Source: RPQJ01 sp963748985
GTDB taxonomy: Bacteria; Pseudomonadota; Gammaproteobacteria; Steroidobacterales; Steroidobacteraceae
DNA: 64,000 nucleotides
Assembly: GCA_963748985.1 (NCBI GenBank)
Contig: CAVVKQ010000001.1
Span: forward strand, 186,001-250,000
Reading direction: 5' to 3'
Shown: positions 25,648 to 34,426 of the stretch, in pieces
How the letters are laid out: every line of letters begins with the position of its first letter
Position numbering within the stretch: position 1 is the stretch's first letter
Notes under the pieces: model-generated
The model's input: the letters and a program-made list of their open reading frames with translations, nothing else
The model's database searches: none
What the model was told of the DNA's origin: nothing
Position numbers and translations under genes: made by a program

Positions 25648-26507
25648 CCACTTCGCGCAAGTTGCAGGCCGTGATCGAGTCCGTGGCCGCGTCGGATGGC
25701 GCTGGCGTCAAGCTGCGCCGCAGCCTCGGCAGTCGCCAGAACCAGCGGTTCGATCCGTTCCTGATGCTCGACGAGTTCTTCTCCGACGACCCGGACGATT
25801 ACCTCGCGGGTTTCCCCTCGCATCCGCATCGCGGATTCGAGACGGTCACCTACATGCTCGACGGGCACATGCGGCACGAGGACAGCTTTGGCAATCGCGG
25901 CGACCTCGGTCCCGGCGACGTGCAATGGATGACGGCGGCACGCGGCATCATTCATTCGGAGATGCCGCAGCAGACTGCTGGCCGCATGCGCGGGTTCCAG
26001 CTGTGGATCAACCTGCCGGCGCGGGAGAAAATGAAGCCTGCGGCCTATCGCGACATACCCTCGCGCGAGATTCCGACGGTCGCGCTGGCGGGTGGCGGCG
26101 AGTTGCGCGTCATCGCCGGTGAATTCGAGCAAGGCGGGATAATGACGGCGGGGCCGATCGGCGGACTGAGCACCGCGCCGCTGTACTACGACCTCCGCCT
26201 GCCGCACGGCATCGAAGCCACGATCCCGACGCCGATTTCGCACAACACGTTCCTGTACGTGTACGAAGGCGACGCCGTGGTCGGCGACGATGCGAAACCG
26301 CTGCCGTTCCGTTCGGCCGGACTGCTAACGCCGGGTGGCTCCGTGCGGATCCGGGCGGGCGAGCACGGCGTGCGGCTGCTGCTGCTCTCCGGCAAGCCGA
26401 TCGGTGAACCGGTGGTCCAGTACGGCCCGTTCGTGATGAACACGCCGGAGGAAATCCAGCAGGCCGTGATCGATTACCAGCGCGGCCAGCTGGCCGTGGC
26501 GAGCTGA
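25644..26507 (+). CDS. Pirin family protein (quercetinase-like bicupin)
   Basis: 287 residues. N-terminal cupin with HPHRGFETVTYMLDG and MTAARGIIHSEMP, whose His residues form the iron site; the C-terminal cupin follows. Several bacterial pirins have quercetin 2,3-dioxygenase activity. Overlaps doxX by four bases (ATGA), so translationally coupled. With azoR and DoxX it forms a likely redox/xenobiotic detoxification operon. Confidence 0.92.
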   Translation: MTTSRKLQAVIESVAASDGAGVKLRRSLGSRQNQRFDPFLMLDEFFSDDPDDYLAGFPSHPHRGFETVTYMLDGHMRHEDSFGNRGDLGPGDVQWMTAARGIIHSEMPQQTAGRMRGFQLWINLPAREKMKPAAYRDIPSREIPTVALAGGGELRVIAGEFEQGGIMTAGPIGGLSTAPLYYDLRLPHGIEATIPTPISHNTFLYVYEGDAVVGDDAKPLPFRSAGLLTPGGSVRIRAGEHGVRLLLLSGKPIGEPVVQYGPFVMNTPEEIQQAVIDYQRGQLAVAS

Positions 26508-26612
26508 ACGCGCACATCGGGCGAAATGACCTTGCGGCGAACCGCAACCGTGGCGCAAAGCGTTTGGACTATGCTCACGCCACGGTAGTGGTCTCGCTGC
26601 GCGGAGGCGCCC

Positions 26613-26891
26613 ATGAGCCACAAGCACGAGAACCTGCTGCGCACGATCTTCCAGGATCCGGTCAGCGCCAACATCCATTGGCGCGAGATCGAGTCCCTGT
26701 TGCATCACCTCGCTGCCGAAATCGAGCCGCTCTCAGGCGCGCGCCTGCGCGTGAAGCTGAACGGCGTCGAGGGCATCCTGCACCGGCCGCACCACGGCAA
26801 CACGCTCGACAAGAGCGCGATGCGTCACTTGCGTGAATACCTCGCGCACGCTCGCTGCACGCCTTCGCAGTACGAGCAGGGTCACACCTGA
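26613..26891 (+). CDS. HicA-like protein without an adjacent HicB
   Basis: 92 residues. The middle resembles the HicA dsRBD-like toxin fold: NIHWREIESLLHHLAAEI, GARLRVKLNG and EGILHRPHHGNTL, in which the His cluster corresponds to the active-site region. It has a ~15-residue N-terminal extension. No antitoxin-like HicB frame lies up- or downstream. Such solitary versions are widespread and may not be toxins. Good ATG at 26613. Confidence 0.65.
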   Translation: MSHKHENLLRTIFQDPVSANIHWREIESLLHHLAAEIEPLSGARLRVKLNGVEGILHRPHHGNTLDKSAMRHLREYLAHARCTPSQYEQGHT

Positions 26892-26897
26892 CGCGAT

Positions 26898-27373
26898 TCA
26901 GGCTGGCTCGGCGAGGCGCCGGATGTCCTGTGGTTCGATGTCCATCGCGCGACCAAAGCCCGCGACGTACGTGCCCGCCACGAACTGCAGTCGATAGAGC
27001 GTGAAGTCGCCTAGGCCGAAGGTGACACGACCGTCGGGGAAGCGTGCCAGGTACAGTTCGCGGCCTGCTTCCCACTCCGGGCTCTTGCGCTCGAACGGCT
27101 GCACCGTGCAGTCGAACATCAAGCGCTCGATCTGCAGCGGGTCCTTCTCCGGCCCGTCCTGCTCGTGGATCAGGATGCCGGCGTGCGCGCCGGCGGCAAG
27201 GCCCTGCGTATGCCGTGCGAGCTTCGACGCGTGCACGAGCACGGCCGACCGGTCGGCCACAGGAACGAAGGGCAGCAGCCCGGCGTACGGACCCTGCCCA
27301 GTCTGCACGGCGAGCGCAAGAATACGCGCCGGTCGAGCAACGCCTGCAGCGCACGAACGGTGGATTTAAGCAT
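26898..27373 (-). CDS. HugZ-like pyridoxamine-phosphate-oxidase fold protein, frame-shifted near its start
   Basis: FMN/haem-binding split-barrel fold; HugZ members are involved in iron/haem use. The natural N-terminus is MLKSTVRALQALLD (start 27373), after which the frame changes: the visible family sequence resumes as ILALAVQTGQGPYAGLLPF in the next frame. One base is missing around 27325-27334. Downstream, LVHASKLARHTQGL, RLMFDC and GRVTFGLGDFTLYRL follow. Alternatively translation could begin at GTG 27308, losing the first ~22 residues. Convergent with the HicA-like gene. Confidence 0.75.
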
Positions 27374-27429
27374 CGGTAAAGTCTAGCGGAGCACGCCGCG
27401 GCCGGCATCCTTGCCCGGGCGGTATCGAA

Positions 27430-28710
27430 TCAACGAGCCAGTCGATGCATCAATATCGCCGCGCGTTTCACTTGCAGCGGCAGCGAGTCGAGCAGCACAT
27501 ACTCACCTGGCGCATGGTCGTTCTCGCCGTCCGCGCCGAGACCATCGAGGCAGGCGAGGCGGCCATCGCCGCACACGAAGGCGATGTCACCCGCTCCGCG
27601 CTCGATCGGCGGCTGTGCGACGACGGGTCCTGCGCCGAGGTCGCGGCTCACCGAGTCGAGGACGCCGAGGATACGTTCGCTGCCGGGATTCGGCGCCATC
27701 GAGGGATATTCGTTCTCGACGACGATTTCCGCCGACGTCTGCGGCAGATTTGCAGCGACGATCGCCTGCATCCTCGCGCGTGCGGATTCGAACTGGGCGG
27801 CGCCGAGGTAGCGGAGGTCGCCTTCGACGCGGACTTCGCGCGGGATCACGTTGGTCTTGCCGAGCGCAGTGCCGCTCTTGGTCGCGGTGTCATAGCTCAC
27901 GTTGGTGCCGCCCACGATCACCGAGGGGTTGTACGTCAGGTTGGGCTCGCGCAATTCGGTGCGGAACTGGTCGAGGATGCGAGCGGCCTCGAAAACTGCG
28001 CCGTATCCCCGTACGTCGCCGAATACTCCGGACGAGTGACCCTGCACGCCGGTCACATGCAGCCGCCACGAGCCGATGCCACGGCGGCCGATGACGCCCT
28101 TGCCGGGCGCCGATCCCTCGAAGGCCAGGGCGATGTCGGAATCCGCGGCCGCTGCCAGCAGCGATTTGCGGGTCACGAGCTGCGGCGAGCCCGGGTCTTC
28201 TTCGTCACCCGTGAAAACGACCGTGACGTTCAGGTCGCGGAGTTCGCCCGTGGCCTGCAGTGCACGCAAAGCTTCGAGCGCGACCAGGTTGCCGCCCTTC
28301 ATGTCGGACGATCCCGTGCCGTAGGCCCGGCTGCCGTCGCGCCGGTACGGCTCACCCTGCAGGACCGTGTCGAGGTGACCGATCAACAGCAGACGTTGGC
28401 CGCCACGCTTGCCGCGGTGGGTCGCGACCAGGTGGCCCGCACGCTTCATCTCCGCGGGTACGTCGACCCAGCGTGTCTCGAAGCCGAGCTCGCGAAATTC
28501 GCGAGCGTAGATCTCACCCACCGCGCGCACGCCGGCGAGGTTTTCGGTGGCGCTGGGCACGTTCACCGTCTCGGCCAGCAACTCCAGCGCTGCGTCCGTG
28601 CGGCGATCGACGGCGGCCGCGATCCGTTTTTCCACGGCGGACGGAGCCGCGTGAGCCGTGCCGACCGCAAGCAGTGCCAGCACGAACAGTGACATGGACG
28701 AGAGTCGCAT
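27430..28710 (-). CDS. Secreted M20-family carboxypeptidase (glutamate carboxypeptidase-like)
   Basis: Zinc metallopeptidase that cleaves C-terminal residues from peptides. 426 residues with signal peptide MRLSSMSLFVLALLAVGTAHA. Zinc ligands: LLIGHLDTVL (His), GSSDMKGG (Asp) and TGDEEDPGS (Glu-Glu with the catalytic base). The dimerisation domain occupies about residues 205-310 (GVQGHSSGV). Downstream gene of a unit LysR-NnrU-M20, with 27 bp to NnrU. Confidence 0.92.
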   Translation of the reverse strand: MRLSSMSLFVLALLAVGTAHAAPSAVEKRIAAAVDRRTDAALELLAETVNVPSATENLAGVRAVGEIYAREFRELGFETRWVDVPAEMKRAGHLVATHRGKRGGQRLLLIGHLDTVLQGEPYRRDGSRAYGTGSSDMKGGNLVALEALRALQATGELRDLNVTVVFTGDEEDPGSPQLVTRKSLLAAAADSDIALAFEGSAPGKGVIGRRGIGSWRLHVTGVQGHSSGVFGDVRGYGAVFEAARILDQFRTELREPNLTYNPSVIVGGTNVSYDTATKSGTALGKTNVIPREVRVEGDLRYLGAAQFESARARMQAIVAANLPQTSAEIVVENEYPSMAPNPGSERILGVLDSVSRDLGAGPVVAQPPIERGAGDIAFVCGDGRLACLDGLGADGENDHAPGEYVLLDSLPLQVKRAAILMHRLAR

Positions 28711-28737
28711 GGTGAGGAGCTCCGACGCGCGTGCCGG

Positions 28738-29322
28738 TCAGTGCGGCAGCATCGGCGGCACGCCGATGAAGCGCTGGTGCGCCCAGACGATGAACACGAC
28801 ATACAGCACGAGACCGCCGACGATCGCGAGCACGTCGTTCATTCGCGACGGCGCTCCCGTGACCATGGGCTTGCGCTGCACCGTGCGCTTGCCGGCCGCG
28901 ATGCGGTCCGCCACGGCCCACGCGAGGAAACCGCCGAACAGCAGCACGTCGGCAAGATTGCCGTTGACGAGCAGGTGCGCCAGCGCCCAGGCCTTGGTCG
29001 CCGTCAGCATCGGATGCTTCACGGCGGCCTTGATGGAGCCAGGCAGGTACGTCGACAGCAACAGCGGAAACACCGGCAGCATGAGCAACGCGGCAAGGTG
29101 GCGCAGCCACGCCGGCGGTGTATAGAGCACGGTCGGTTCCGCACGCGCGAGGCCATACCCGTGCACGAGCATCACGAAGCCAATGACCGCGACCAGGGAG
29201 TAGATCGCCTTCCACGACGCATCGCCGAGCTTCGCGGCCATGCCGTCCCGCCACGCGGGCGCGACGATCGCGATCGAGTGCACACCGAAGAACAGCAGCA
29301 GGCCGGCAACCAGGTAGGTCAT
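28738..29322 (-). CDS. NnrU family membrane protein
   Basis: 194 residues, about five to six helices. The opening MTYLVAGLLLFFGVHSIAIV and the block KHPMLTATKAWALAHLLVNG are the NnrU signature (related to isoprenylcysteine methyltransferases and to NnrU, which sits in denitrification loci). Its function is not established; no denitrification gene is in this window. Start ATG overlaps the LysR stop (ATGA). Confidence 0.9.
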   Translation of the reverse strand: MTYLVAGLLLFFGVHSIAIVAPAWRDGMAAKLGDASWKAIYSLVAVIGFVMLVHGYGLARAEPTVLYTPPAWLRHLAALLMLPVFPLLLSTYLPGSIKAAVKHPMLTATKAWALAHLLVNGNLADVLLFGGFLAWAVADRIAAGKRTVQRKPMVTGAPSRMNDVLAIVGGLVLYVVFIVWAHQRFIGVPPMLPH

Positions 29323-30299
29323 GTGGGCTCCCTTGGGTCCTGCGCGAGTCTAGCTGACACGGGGGCCGGCAGCCGCGGTGGCTGCTTGATCCAGCGGCGG
29401 ACTTCCACGTTCCAGCGCAGCAGCAGGTCCGCGGCGAAATCGGAGAACACGCGCACCTTGGCCAACTGGTGTCCTGCAGACGGGTAGACGAGGGAGATGG
29501 GCGGGCCGGGCAACACGAAGTCCTCGAGGATCAGCTTCAGTTCGCCGCGCCCGACGTACTCGGCCACGAGCAGGTCGCCCGTGTGCGTGATGCCGAGACC
29601 CGCGGTTGCCGCGATGATCGGCGCCTCGGCCGAGTTGAACAGCATCGAGAATTTCAGCCCCAGTCGCTTTGGCGTGTATGGCGGAGGAAACGTCCACTCC
29701 GGCGGCGCGCCTGAAGGCGAGGTGAGGCCCACGAGCTTGTGCTCACGCAACTCGTCCGGTGTCTTCGGTTCGCCGTGGTCCTGCAGGTACGCAGGTGCTG
29801 CGCACGTGACGATGTTCACCTGCGACACGCGCCGCGCGGCGAGGCCGGCCTGCCGGATCGGCCCGACGCGCAGCGCCACGTCCACGCGTTCAGCCACGAG
29901 ATCGACGATGCGATCGTTGAGCCGCAGGTCCAGTTCTATCAGCGGGTAGCGCCGGGTGAATTCGGGCAGGGCAGGAAGCAGCAGGTAGCGCCCGAACGCG
30001 ACGGGTACGTCCACCCGCAATTTTCCCTGCGGCTTCGAGCGCGTGTCGCGCAACGTCTCTTCCGCATCGCGCAGTTCTTCGAGGATGCGGCGCGTGCGGC
30101 GCAGGAATTCGGTGCCTTCGGCCGTGAGCGATACCCGGCGCGTCGTCCGGTTGAGCAGGCGTGCGCCGAGGTGCTTTTCGAGCGCCGCGACATGTGAGCT
30201 GGCTGCGGGTCGTGAAATCTCCAGCTCGTCGGCGGCCTGGCCGAACGAGCCTCGTTCAGCGACGCGGGCAAAGACCTTCATTGCGAGCAGTTGGTCCAT
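29319..30299 (-). CDS. LysR-family transcriptional regulator
   Basis: 326 residues. DNA-binding head: AERGSFGQAADELEISRPAASSH (recognition helix), followed by the effector-binding domain; RRVSLTAEGTEFLRRT typical linker. Overlaps NnrU by four bases, so it is probably transcribed with NnrU and the M20 peptidase. Its target is unknown. The upstream 103 bp to the small membrane protein gene show no clear T-N11-A dyad. Confidence 0.9.
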   Translation of the reverse strand: MDQLLAMKVFARVAERGSFGQAADELEISRPAASSHVAALEKHLGARLLNRTTRRVSLTAEGTEFLRRTRRILEELRDAEETLRDTRSKPQGKLRVDVPVAFGRYLLLPALPEFTRRYPLIELDLRLNDRIVDLVAERVDVALRVGPIRQAGLAARRVSQVNIVTCAAPAYLQDHGEPKTPDELREHKLVGLTSPSGAPPEWTFPPPYTPKRLGLKFSMLFNSAEAPIIAATAGLGITHTGDLLVAEYVGRGELKLILEDFVLPGPPISLVYPSAGHQLAKVRVFSDFAADLLLRWNVEVRRWIKQPPRLPAPVSARLAQDPREPT

Positions 30300-30402
30300 G
30301 ATTCAATTGTTCTGAAAAACGAAATAGAGTGCAACGTTTATTTGGATTTATCGCCACAAAGTCCGGGCGTACCTTGTGTCCCACAGAAGCAGGAGGCTCA
30401 TC

Positions 30403-30531
30403 ATGTTCAACCGCAAGCAGTCCCAGGTTTCGTTCTTCCAGGTCGCCATCGGCTCCAGCCTGGTCGTGTCCGTCGCCTTCGTCGTGACCATCCTGGTCGA
30501 GGCGGTGGCAGGTATGCAAAGTTATCTCTGA
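30403..30531 (+). CDS. Small single-span membrane protein, 42 residues
   Basis: MFNRKQSQVSFFQVAIGSS then a hydrophobic segment SLVVSVAFVVTILVEAVAG and MQSYL. A near-ideal ribosome site AGGAGG lies six bases before the ATG, and a strong terminator follows the stop by 12 bp, so this is a self-contained transcript. Not recognised; N-terminal basic end predicts the N-terminus inside the cytoplasm. Confidence 0.7.
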   Translation: MFNRKQSQVSFFQVAIGSSLVVSVAFVVTILVEAVAGMQSYL

Positions 30532-30542
30532 GTCATGGCGCA

Positions 30543-30588
30543 GCCCTGCCGGAATCGTCCGTCCACGGCGGTTCCGGCGGGGCCTTTT
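30543..30588 (+). terminator. Rho-independent terminator after the 42-residue membrane protein
   Basis: GCCCTGCCGGAA pairs with TTCCGGCGGGGC (11 of 12 positions, 30543-30554 and 30572-30583), loop 17 bases, followed by CTTTTCT. It ends the transcript of the small gene. Confidence 0.85.
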
Positions 30589-30617
30589 CTATAAAAACTT
30601 CTTTAAATACATGGTTA

Positions 30618-30639
30618 TATAATCTTGCTGCGTCGCAGC
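30618..30639 (+). promoter_or_regulatory. Probable -10 element with an adjacent palindrome, upstream of the 39-residue gene
   Basis: An AT-rich stretch (30589-30623), unusual in this GC-rich DNA, ends in a consensus TATAAT (30618-30623); the -35 region is weak. Starting four bases later, GCTGCG-T-CGCAGC (30627-30639) is a perfect 6-1-6 dyad over the expected transcription start, a natural operator position. It points into the small membrane protein gene at 30763, leaving a 5' leader of about 130 bases. Confidence 0.5.
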
Positions 30640-30762
30640 ACGATTTGCGCTAATCTATCCCCCGATCGCCCGGTCGTGAGTCGGCCCACCGCCTCGCTCG
30701 ACCCCTCCCCCCTCCAGCGGGGCAGCACCGGCTCCGACCCCGCGATCCTTGCAGGAGGTCAT

Positions 30763-30882
30763 ATGGAAAGACTCACAGACAAATACCCCTGGGTCCTGGC
30801 GTTCTGGCTGGCCGCCGCTGCTGCCGCTGCCTTCCTGATCCTCGCTCACGCCCTGCACCATGGTGGCGTCACTCTGACCTGA
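30763..30882 (+). CDS. Small single-span membrane protein, 39 residues
   Basis: MERLTDKYPWVLAFWL, then AAAAAAAFLILAHALHHGGV: one transmembrane helix and a His-rich end. A strong AGGAGGT lies four to five bases before the ATG. Like the 42-residue protein it carries an optimal ribosome site and is short, so it would be missed by standard gene callers. Its start is about 140 bp downstream of the TATAAT box. No family recognised. Confidence 0.65.
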   Translation: MERLTDKYPWVLAFWLAAAAAAAFLILAHALHHGGVTLT

Positions 30883-30965
30883 CGCCCCCCGACTGGCGCG
30901 GGCGACGGGTCGTAGTAGGCTGCGCCCGGGCGGATCCGCCGCTCCGCCAATGCCGAGCCCAGCCG

Positions 30966-32426
30966 ATGAACAATCCCCCAGCGGAAGAATCCCTCGACCC
31001 GGCCGACTGGGAGGCATTGCGCCGCCTGGCACATCAGGCGATCGACGATGGTTTCGACTACCTGCAGGGTGCCCGTGACCGTCCCGTGTGGCAGCCGGTG
31101 CCCGAGACAATCGTCGCGCGGTTACACCAGCCTGCACCGAGACTGCCGCAGGGCGCCGAAGCCGCCTACGGCGAATTCAAGGAACTGGTGATGCCCTATG
31201 CGATGGGCAACACGCATCCGCGTTTCTGGTCCTGGTTCATGGGTAACGGCACGCCCTTCGCGGCCGTAGGCGATTTCCTGGCGGCCGTGCTCAACCCCAA
31301 CATGGGGGGAGGCAACCACGCGCCGAACCACGTCGAGGCGCAGGTGGTCGACTGGTGCAAGGAGATCGCGGGCTTCCCCGCGGAATCGAGCGGACTGCTC
31401 GTGAGCGGCGGGTCCATGGCGAACTTCGTCGGCCTTGCCGTCGCGCGTAATTCCCGCGCGGGTGTCGACGTGCGAGCCGAGGGTGTCGCGGCCATTCCGC
31501 GCGCACTCATTACATATGCCTCGGTCGAGGTGCACAGCTGCGTGCAGAAGGCGATCGAGTCGCTGGGGCTCGGTGCGAATTCGCTGCGCAAAGTGCCCGT
31601 CAACGCGAACTTCGAGATCGACGTCGATGCGCTGGCGGGGATGGTGGCGGAAGACCGCGAAGCGGGACGGCAGCCCTTCTGCGTCATCGGCAACGCGGCG
31701 ACCATCAACACCGGGGCAACGGACGACCTCGATGCACTCGCCACGCTCTGCGCACGCGAGCATCTATGGTTCCACGTCGATGGCGCGATTGGCGCGCTGC
31801 TCGCGCTGGCGCCAGGGCACCGCCACCTGGTGCGCGGCATGGAACGAGCGGACTCCGTCACGCTCGACCTGCACAAGTGGTTGCACGTGCCGTTCGAAGC
31901 GGCGTGCGTGCTGGTGCGCGATCGCAAGGCGCATCGCGAAGCGTTTGCCCTGACACCCGAATACCTGGAACGCACCGAGCGCGGACTGGCGAGCGGCGCG
32001 CTGTGGTTCAGCGAATACGGCCTGCAGCTGTCGCGCGGCTTTCGCGCGCTCAAGGTGTGGCTGTCGATCAAGGAGCACGGGCTCGATCGCTTCGGCCGCC
32101 TGATCGACCGCAACATCGCGCATGCGCACGAACTTGCCGCACTGGTGCAGGCGGAGCCCAACCTCGAACTGCTGGCACCCGTCGCGACCAACATCGTCTG
32201 TTTCCGCTACAACCCGGGCGGTCTTGGCGACGAGCAGCTCAATGCCCTGAACGAGGAACTGCTGATTCGGCTGCACGAGAGCGGGATTGCGGCGCCGTCC
32301 TATACGACGCTGCACGGCCGTTACTGCCTGCGCGCTGCGATCGTCAATTACCGGACGACGAGCGCCGACCTGCCCGTGCTGGTAAATGCCGTCAGGGAGA
32401 TCGGGGCATCACTGCCACGTCCTTGA
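30966..32426 (+). CDS. PLP-dependent group II amino acid decarboxylase
   Basis: 486 residues. Related to aromatic-L-amino-acid and glutamate decarboxylases. PLP Lys is about residue 304 in LDLHKWLHVPF; HVDGAIGALL holds the Asp that pairs with the PLP nitrogen, and SSGLLVSGGSMANFVGL the cofactor phosphate loop. NTHPRFWSWFMGNGTPF is the aromatic decarboxylase N-terminal signature, so aromatic substrates (or aspartate) are more likely than glutamate. Its 3' end overlaps the convergent strictosidine-synthase-like gene by 35 bp. Confidence 0.9.
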   Translation: MNNPPAEESLDPADWEALRRLAHQAIDDGFDYLQGARDRPVWQPVPETIVARLHQPAPRLPQGAEAAYGEFKELVMPYAMGNTHPRFWSWFMGNGTPFAAVGDFLAAVLNPNMGGGNHAPNHVEAQVVDWCKEIAGFPAESSGLLVSGGSMANFVGLAVARNSRAGVDVRAEGVAAIPRALITYASVEVHSCVQKAIESLGLGANSLRKVPVNANFEIDVDALAGMVAEDREAGRQPFCVIGNAATINTGATDDLDALATLCAREHLWFHVDGAIGALLALAPGHRHLVRGMERADSVTLDLHKWLHVPFEAACVLVRDRKAHREAFALTPEYLERTERGLASGALWFSEYGLQLSRGFRALKVWLSIKEHGLDRFGRLIDRNIAHAHELAALVQAEPNLELLAPVATNIVCFRYNPGGLGDEQLNALNEELLIRLHESGIAAPSYTTLHGRYCLRAAIVNYRTTSADLPVLVNAVREIGASLPRP

Positions 32427-33528
32427 GCGGCAGCACGCCGAAGGCGTCGGCATGCAGGCTTTGCACGTAGAGCACGCCGTCGCGCTCGGTCGCGCCGCTC
32501 GTCTCGGGGAGTTTCCCCGACGGATCCTGCAGGTCGTACAGGACGTGGCCCTGTTCGTCGAAGGCAATGACGTGGCCGTACGCGGCTGGCACGGGCCAGA
32601 GCGACTTCGGCAGTCGCAGCGTAAGGGCGCGCAGCCACGGTTTGCGCGACATGCCGTCGATCGCATCGCTGCGCGGCTTGGTGAAACCCGTCCAGAAGCG
32701 CCCGTCAGCACCGCGTGTGACGTTGTCCGGGAAGCCGGGGAGGTTGTCGAGCAGGACGGTGACACCCGCGGCACGATCTTGCACGGCCTTGCCGGCATCG
32801 AGCGCGTTCGAGCCGCGATCGATTTTCAGCACACGGTAAGTGCCGGTCTCCGCAATGATCAGTGATTGCTCGTCGGCGGTCAGTGCGACGCCGTTCGGAA
32901 AGCACAGGCCGGTGGCGACGATGCGGGTCGAGCCCGTCGCAGGGTCGAACTCGAGTACGCGTCCGGTGCACGATTGCTCGATGATGTCGAAAAGTGCTGC
33001 GTCGAAGGTGCCGTATTCCTGCGGCGACATGCGCTGGGAGGCATCGGTGAACACCATGCGCCCGTCCGCAGCGACCATGACGGCATCGGCATAGCGAATG
33101 GGATCGCCACCCACGCTGTTGGTCAGCACACGAATGCTACCGTCGGTCTCCAGGGCAAGGAGGCCGCGCAGCGCGTCTGCGATGATCAGTCGGCCATTCG
33201 CATCGAAGTCGAGCCCGAGCGGCCGGCCACCCGTATTGGCCACGGTCTCGATCGAGCTGCCATCGGCATTCATCCGCAACACGGCACCCGACAGCACGGC
33301 CGTGTACAGCTTGCCGTCCGGACCAAATGCGATGTGCTCGGGCCCGACTTCGGGTGTCACCTGCACGATCTGCACACGCGCCAGGCGTTGGTTGCGCGCG
33401 TGAGCGCCGACATAGCCTGCCGACTCCGGCGCATTCCAGGGCACGGGTTCGACGGCAACAGGCCACGCGAGCAGGTAGACGATCGCTGCCGCAATGGCGG
33501 CGCCGGCAATCAACAGACCTTTGCGCAT
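32392..33528 (-). CDS. SMP-30/strictosidine-synthase-like beta-propeller, membrane-anchored
   Basis: 378 residues, one N-terminal transmembrane anchor (LLIAGAAIAAAIVYLLAW), then a six-bladed propeller with GPEHIAFGPDGKLYTA, GGRPLGLDFDANGRL and GLCFPNGVALT repeats typical of strictosidine synthase/APMAP/gluconolactonase relatives. Start ATG 33528 follows AGGGGAGG. It is the last gene of the atu-like operon, 32 bp after the BKACE gene; a lactone- or ester-hydrolysing role in terpenoid catabolism is inference. Confidence 0.85.
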   Translation of the reverse strand: MRKGLLIAGAAIAAAIVYLLAWPVAVEPVPWNAPESAGYVGAHARNQRLARVQIVQVTPEVGPEHIAFGPDGKLYTAVLSGAVLRMNADGSSIETVANTGGRPLGLDFDANGRLIIADALRGLLALETDGSIRVLTNSVGGDPIRYADAVMVAADGRMVFTDASQRMSPQEYGTFDAALFDIIEQSCTGRVLEFDPATGSTRIVATGLCFPNGVALTADEQSLIIAETGTYRVLKIDRGSNALDAGKAVQDRAAGVTVLLDNLPGFPDNVTRGADGRFWTGFTKPRSDAIDGMSRKPWLRALTLRLPKSLWPVPAAYGHVIAFDEQGHVLYDLQDPSGKLPETSGATERDGVLYVQSLHADAFGVLPLKDVAVMPRSP

Positions 33529-33559
33529 CGAACCTCCCCTCAGTCGACGCCCGTCGTGA

Positions 33560-34426
33560 TCAGGCACCCAGGTGCAGCATCTTGCGCGCTTCCGCTGGCG
33601 TCGCGCACTCGCGTCCTGCTGCGTGCGCCAGGCCGACGATGGCGTCGATCAGTTCGCCATTGCTGCGCGCCTTGCGCCCGTCCGGAAGGTAGAACGTGTC
33701 CTCGAGCCCGGTGCGCAGGTTGCCGCCGAGCTCCGCCGTGCGACGATGCAGCGGCCAGACGTTCTCGCGGCCGATGGCGGTCACCTGCCACGTAGCGCCG
33801 GCGGGCAGCAGTCCGACCAGGATCGGCAGCAGCGCCGGATCGGCGGGCATGCCGGATTCGACGCCCATGACGAAGTTGAGATCCGGGTGGCCGCGATACA
33901 GTCCGGAGCGCAGGAACATGTCGACGCTGCGCACGATGCCGACATCGAAGCATTCGAATTCGGGCAACGCCTCGGTCTCCTGCATCACCTGCAGGAAGGC
34001 CGCGACTTTCTCCACCGGGTTGTCGAAGAGCATCGGCGGCCAGGCCCAGCGACCGTCGCTGCGCACCTTCAGGTAGTTCAGCGAACCCGCATTGGCGGCT
34101 GCAATCTCCGGCTTCACGGCGCGGATGCAGGCGACCGGACCCGAGATGTCCGGACCCACGACACCGGTGGACTGGTTGAAGACGATGCCGGGACAGGCTT
34201 CGCGGATCGCCTGGGCGATCTCGACGGCGACAGCCGGATCCCAGCAGGGCAGGTGGCCCTTGCCCGCGGCCTGCTGCCGGAAGTGAACGTGCACGACGCT
34301 GGCGCCGGCGTCGTATGCCGCGCGTGCCTCGCGCGCCATTTCTTCCGGCGTCACCGGCACGTTGTGCTGCGCGGGATCCGTGAGCACGCCCGTCAGGGCG
34401 CAGGTCACGACGACTTTGGCGGTCAT
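33560..34426 (-). CDS. Beta-keto acid cleavage enzyme (BKACE, DUF849)
   Basis: Cleaves a 3-keto acid with acetyl-CoA to give acetoacetate and a CoA ester; prototype is 3-keto-5-aminohexanoate cleavage enzyme. 288 residues. Zinc-binding and catalytic blocks: VVHVHFRQQ (HxH), FNQSTG, ISGPV, WQVTAIGRENVWPL and GLEDTFYLPDG (Arg/Glu). Start codon overlaps the biotin carboxylase stop (ATGA), so it is firmly in the operon. Its presence instead of an HMG-CoA lyase suggests a different exit route for the carboxylated product. Confidence 0.92.
   Translation of the reverse strand: MTAKVVVTCALTGVLTDPAQHNVPVTPEEMAREARAAYDAGASVVHVHFRQQAAGKGHLPCWDPAVAVEIAQAIREACPGIVFNQSTGVVGPDISGPVACIRAVKPEIAAANAGSLNYLKVRSDGRWAWPPMLFDNPVEKVAAFLQVMQETEALPEFECFDVGIVRSVDMFLRSGLYRGHPDLNFVMGVESGMPADPALLPILVGLLPAGATWQVTAIGRENVWPLHRRTAELGGNLRTGLEDTFYLPDGRKARSNGELIDAIVGLAHAAGRECATPAEARKMLHLGA

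Noticed and set aside
26613..27373. A HicAB toxin-antitoxin pair
   Set aside because: The adjacent gene is a HugZ-like flavin-fold protein in the opposite direction; no HicB-like frame was found.
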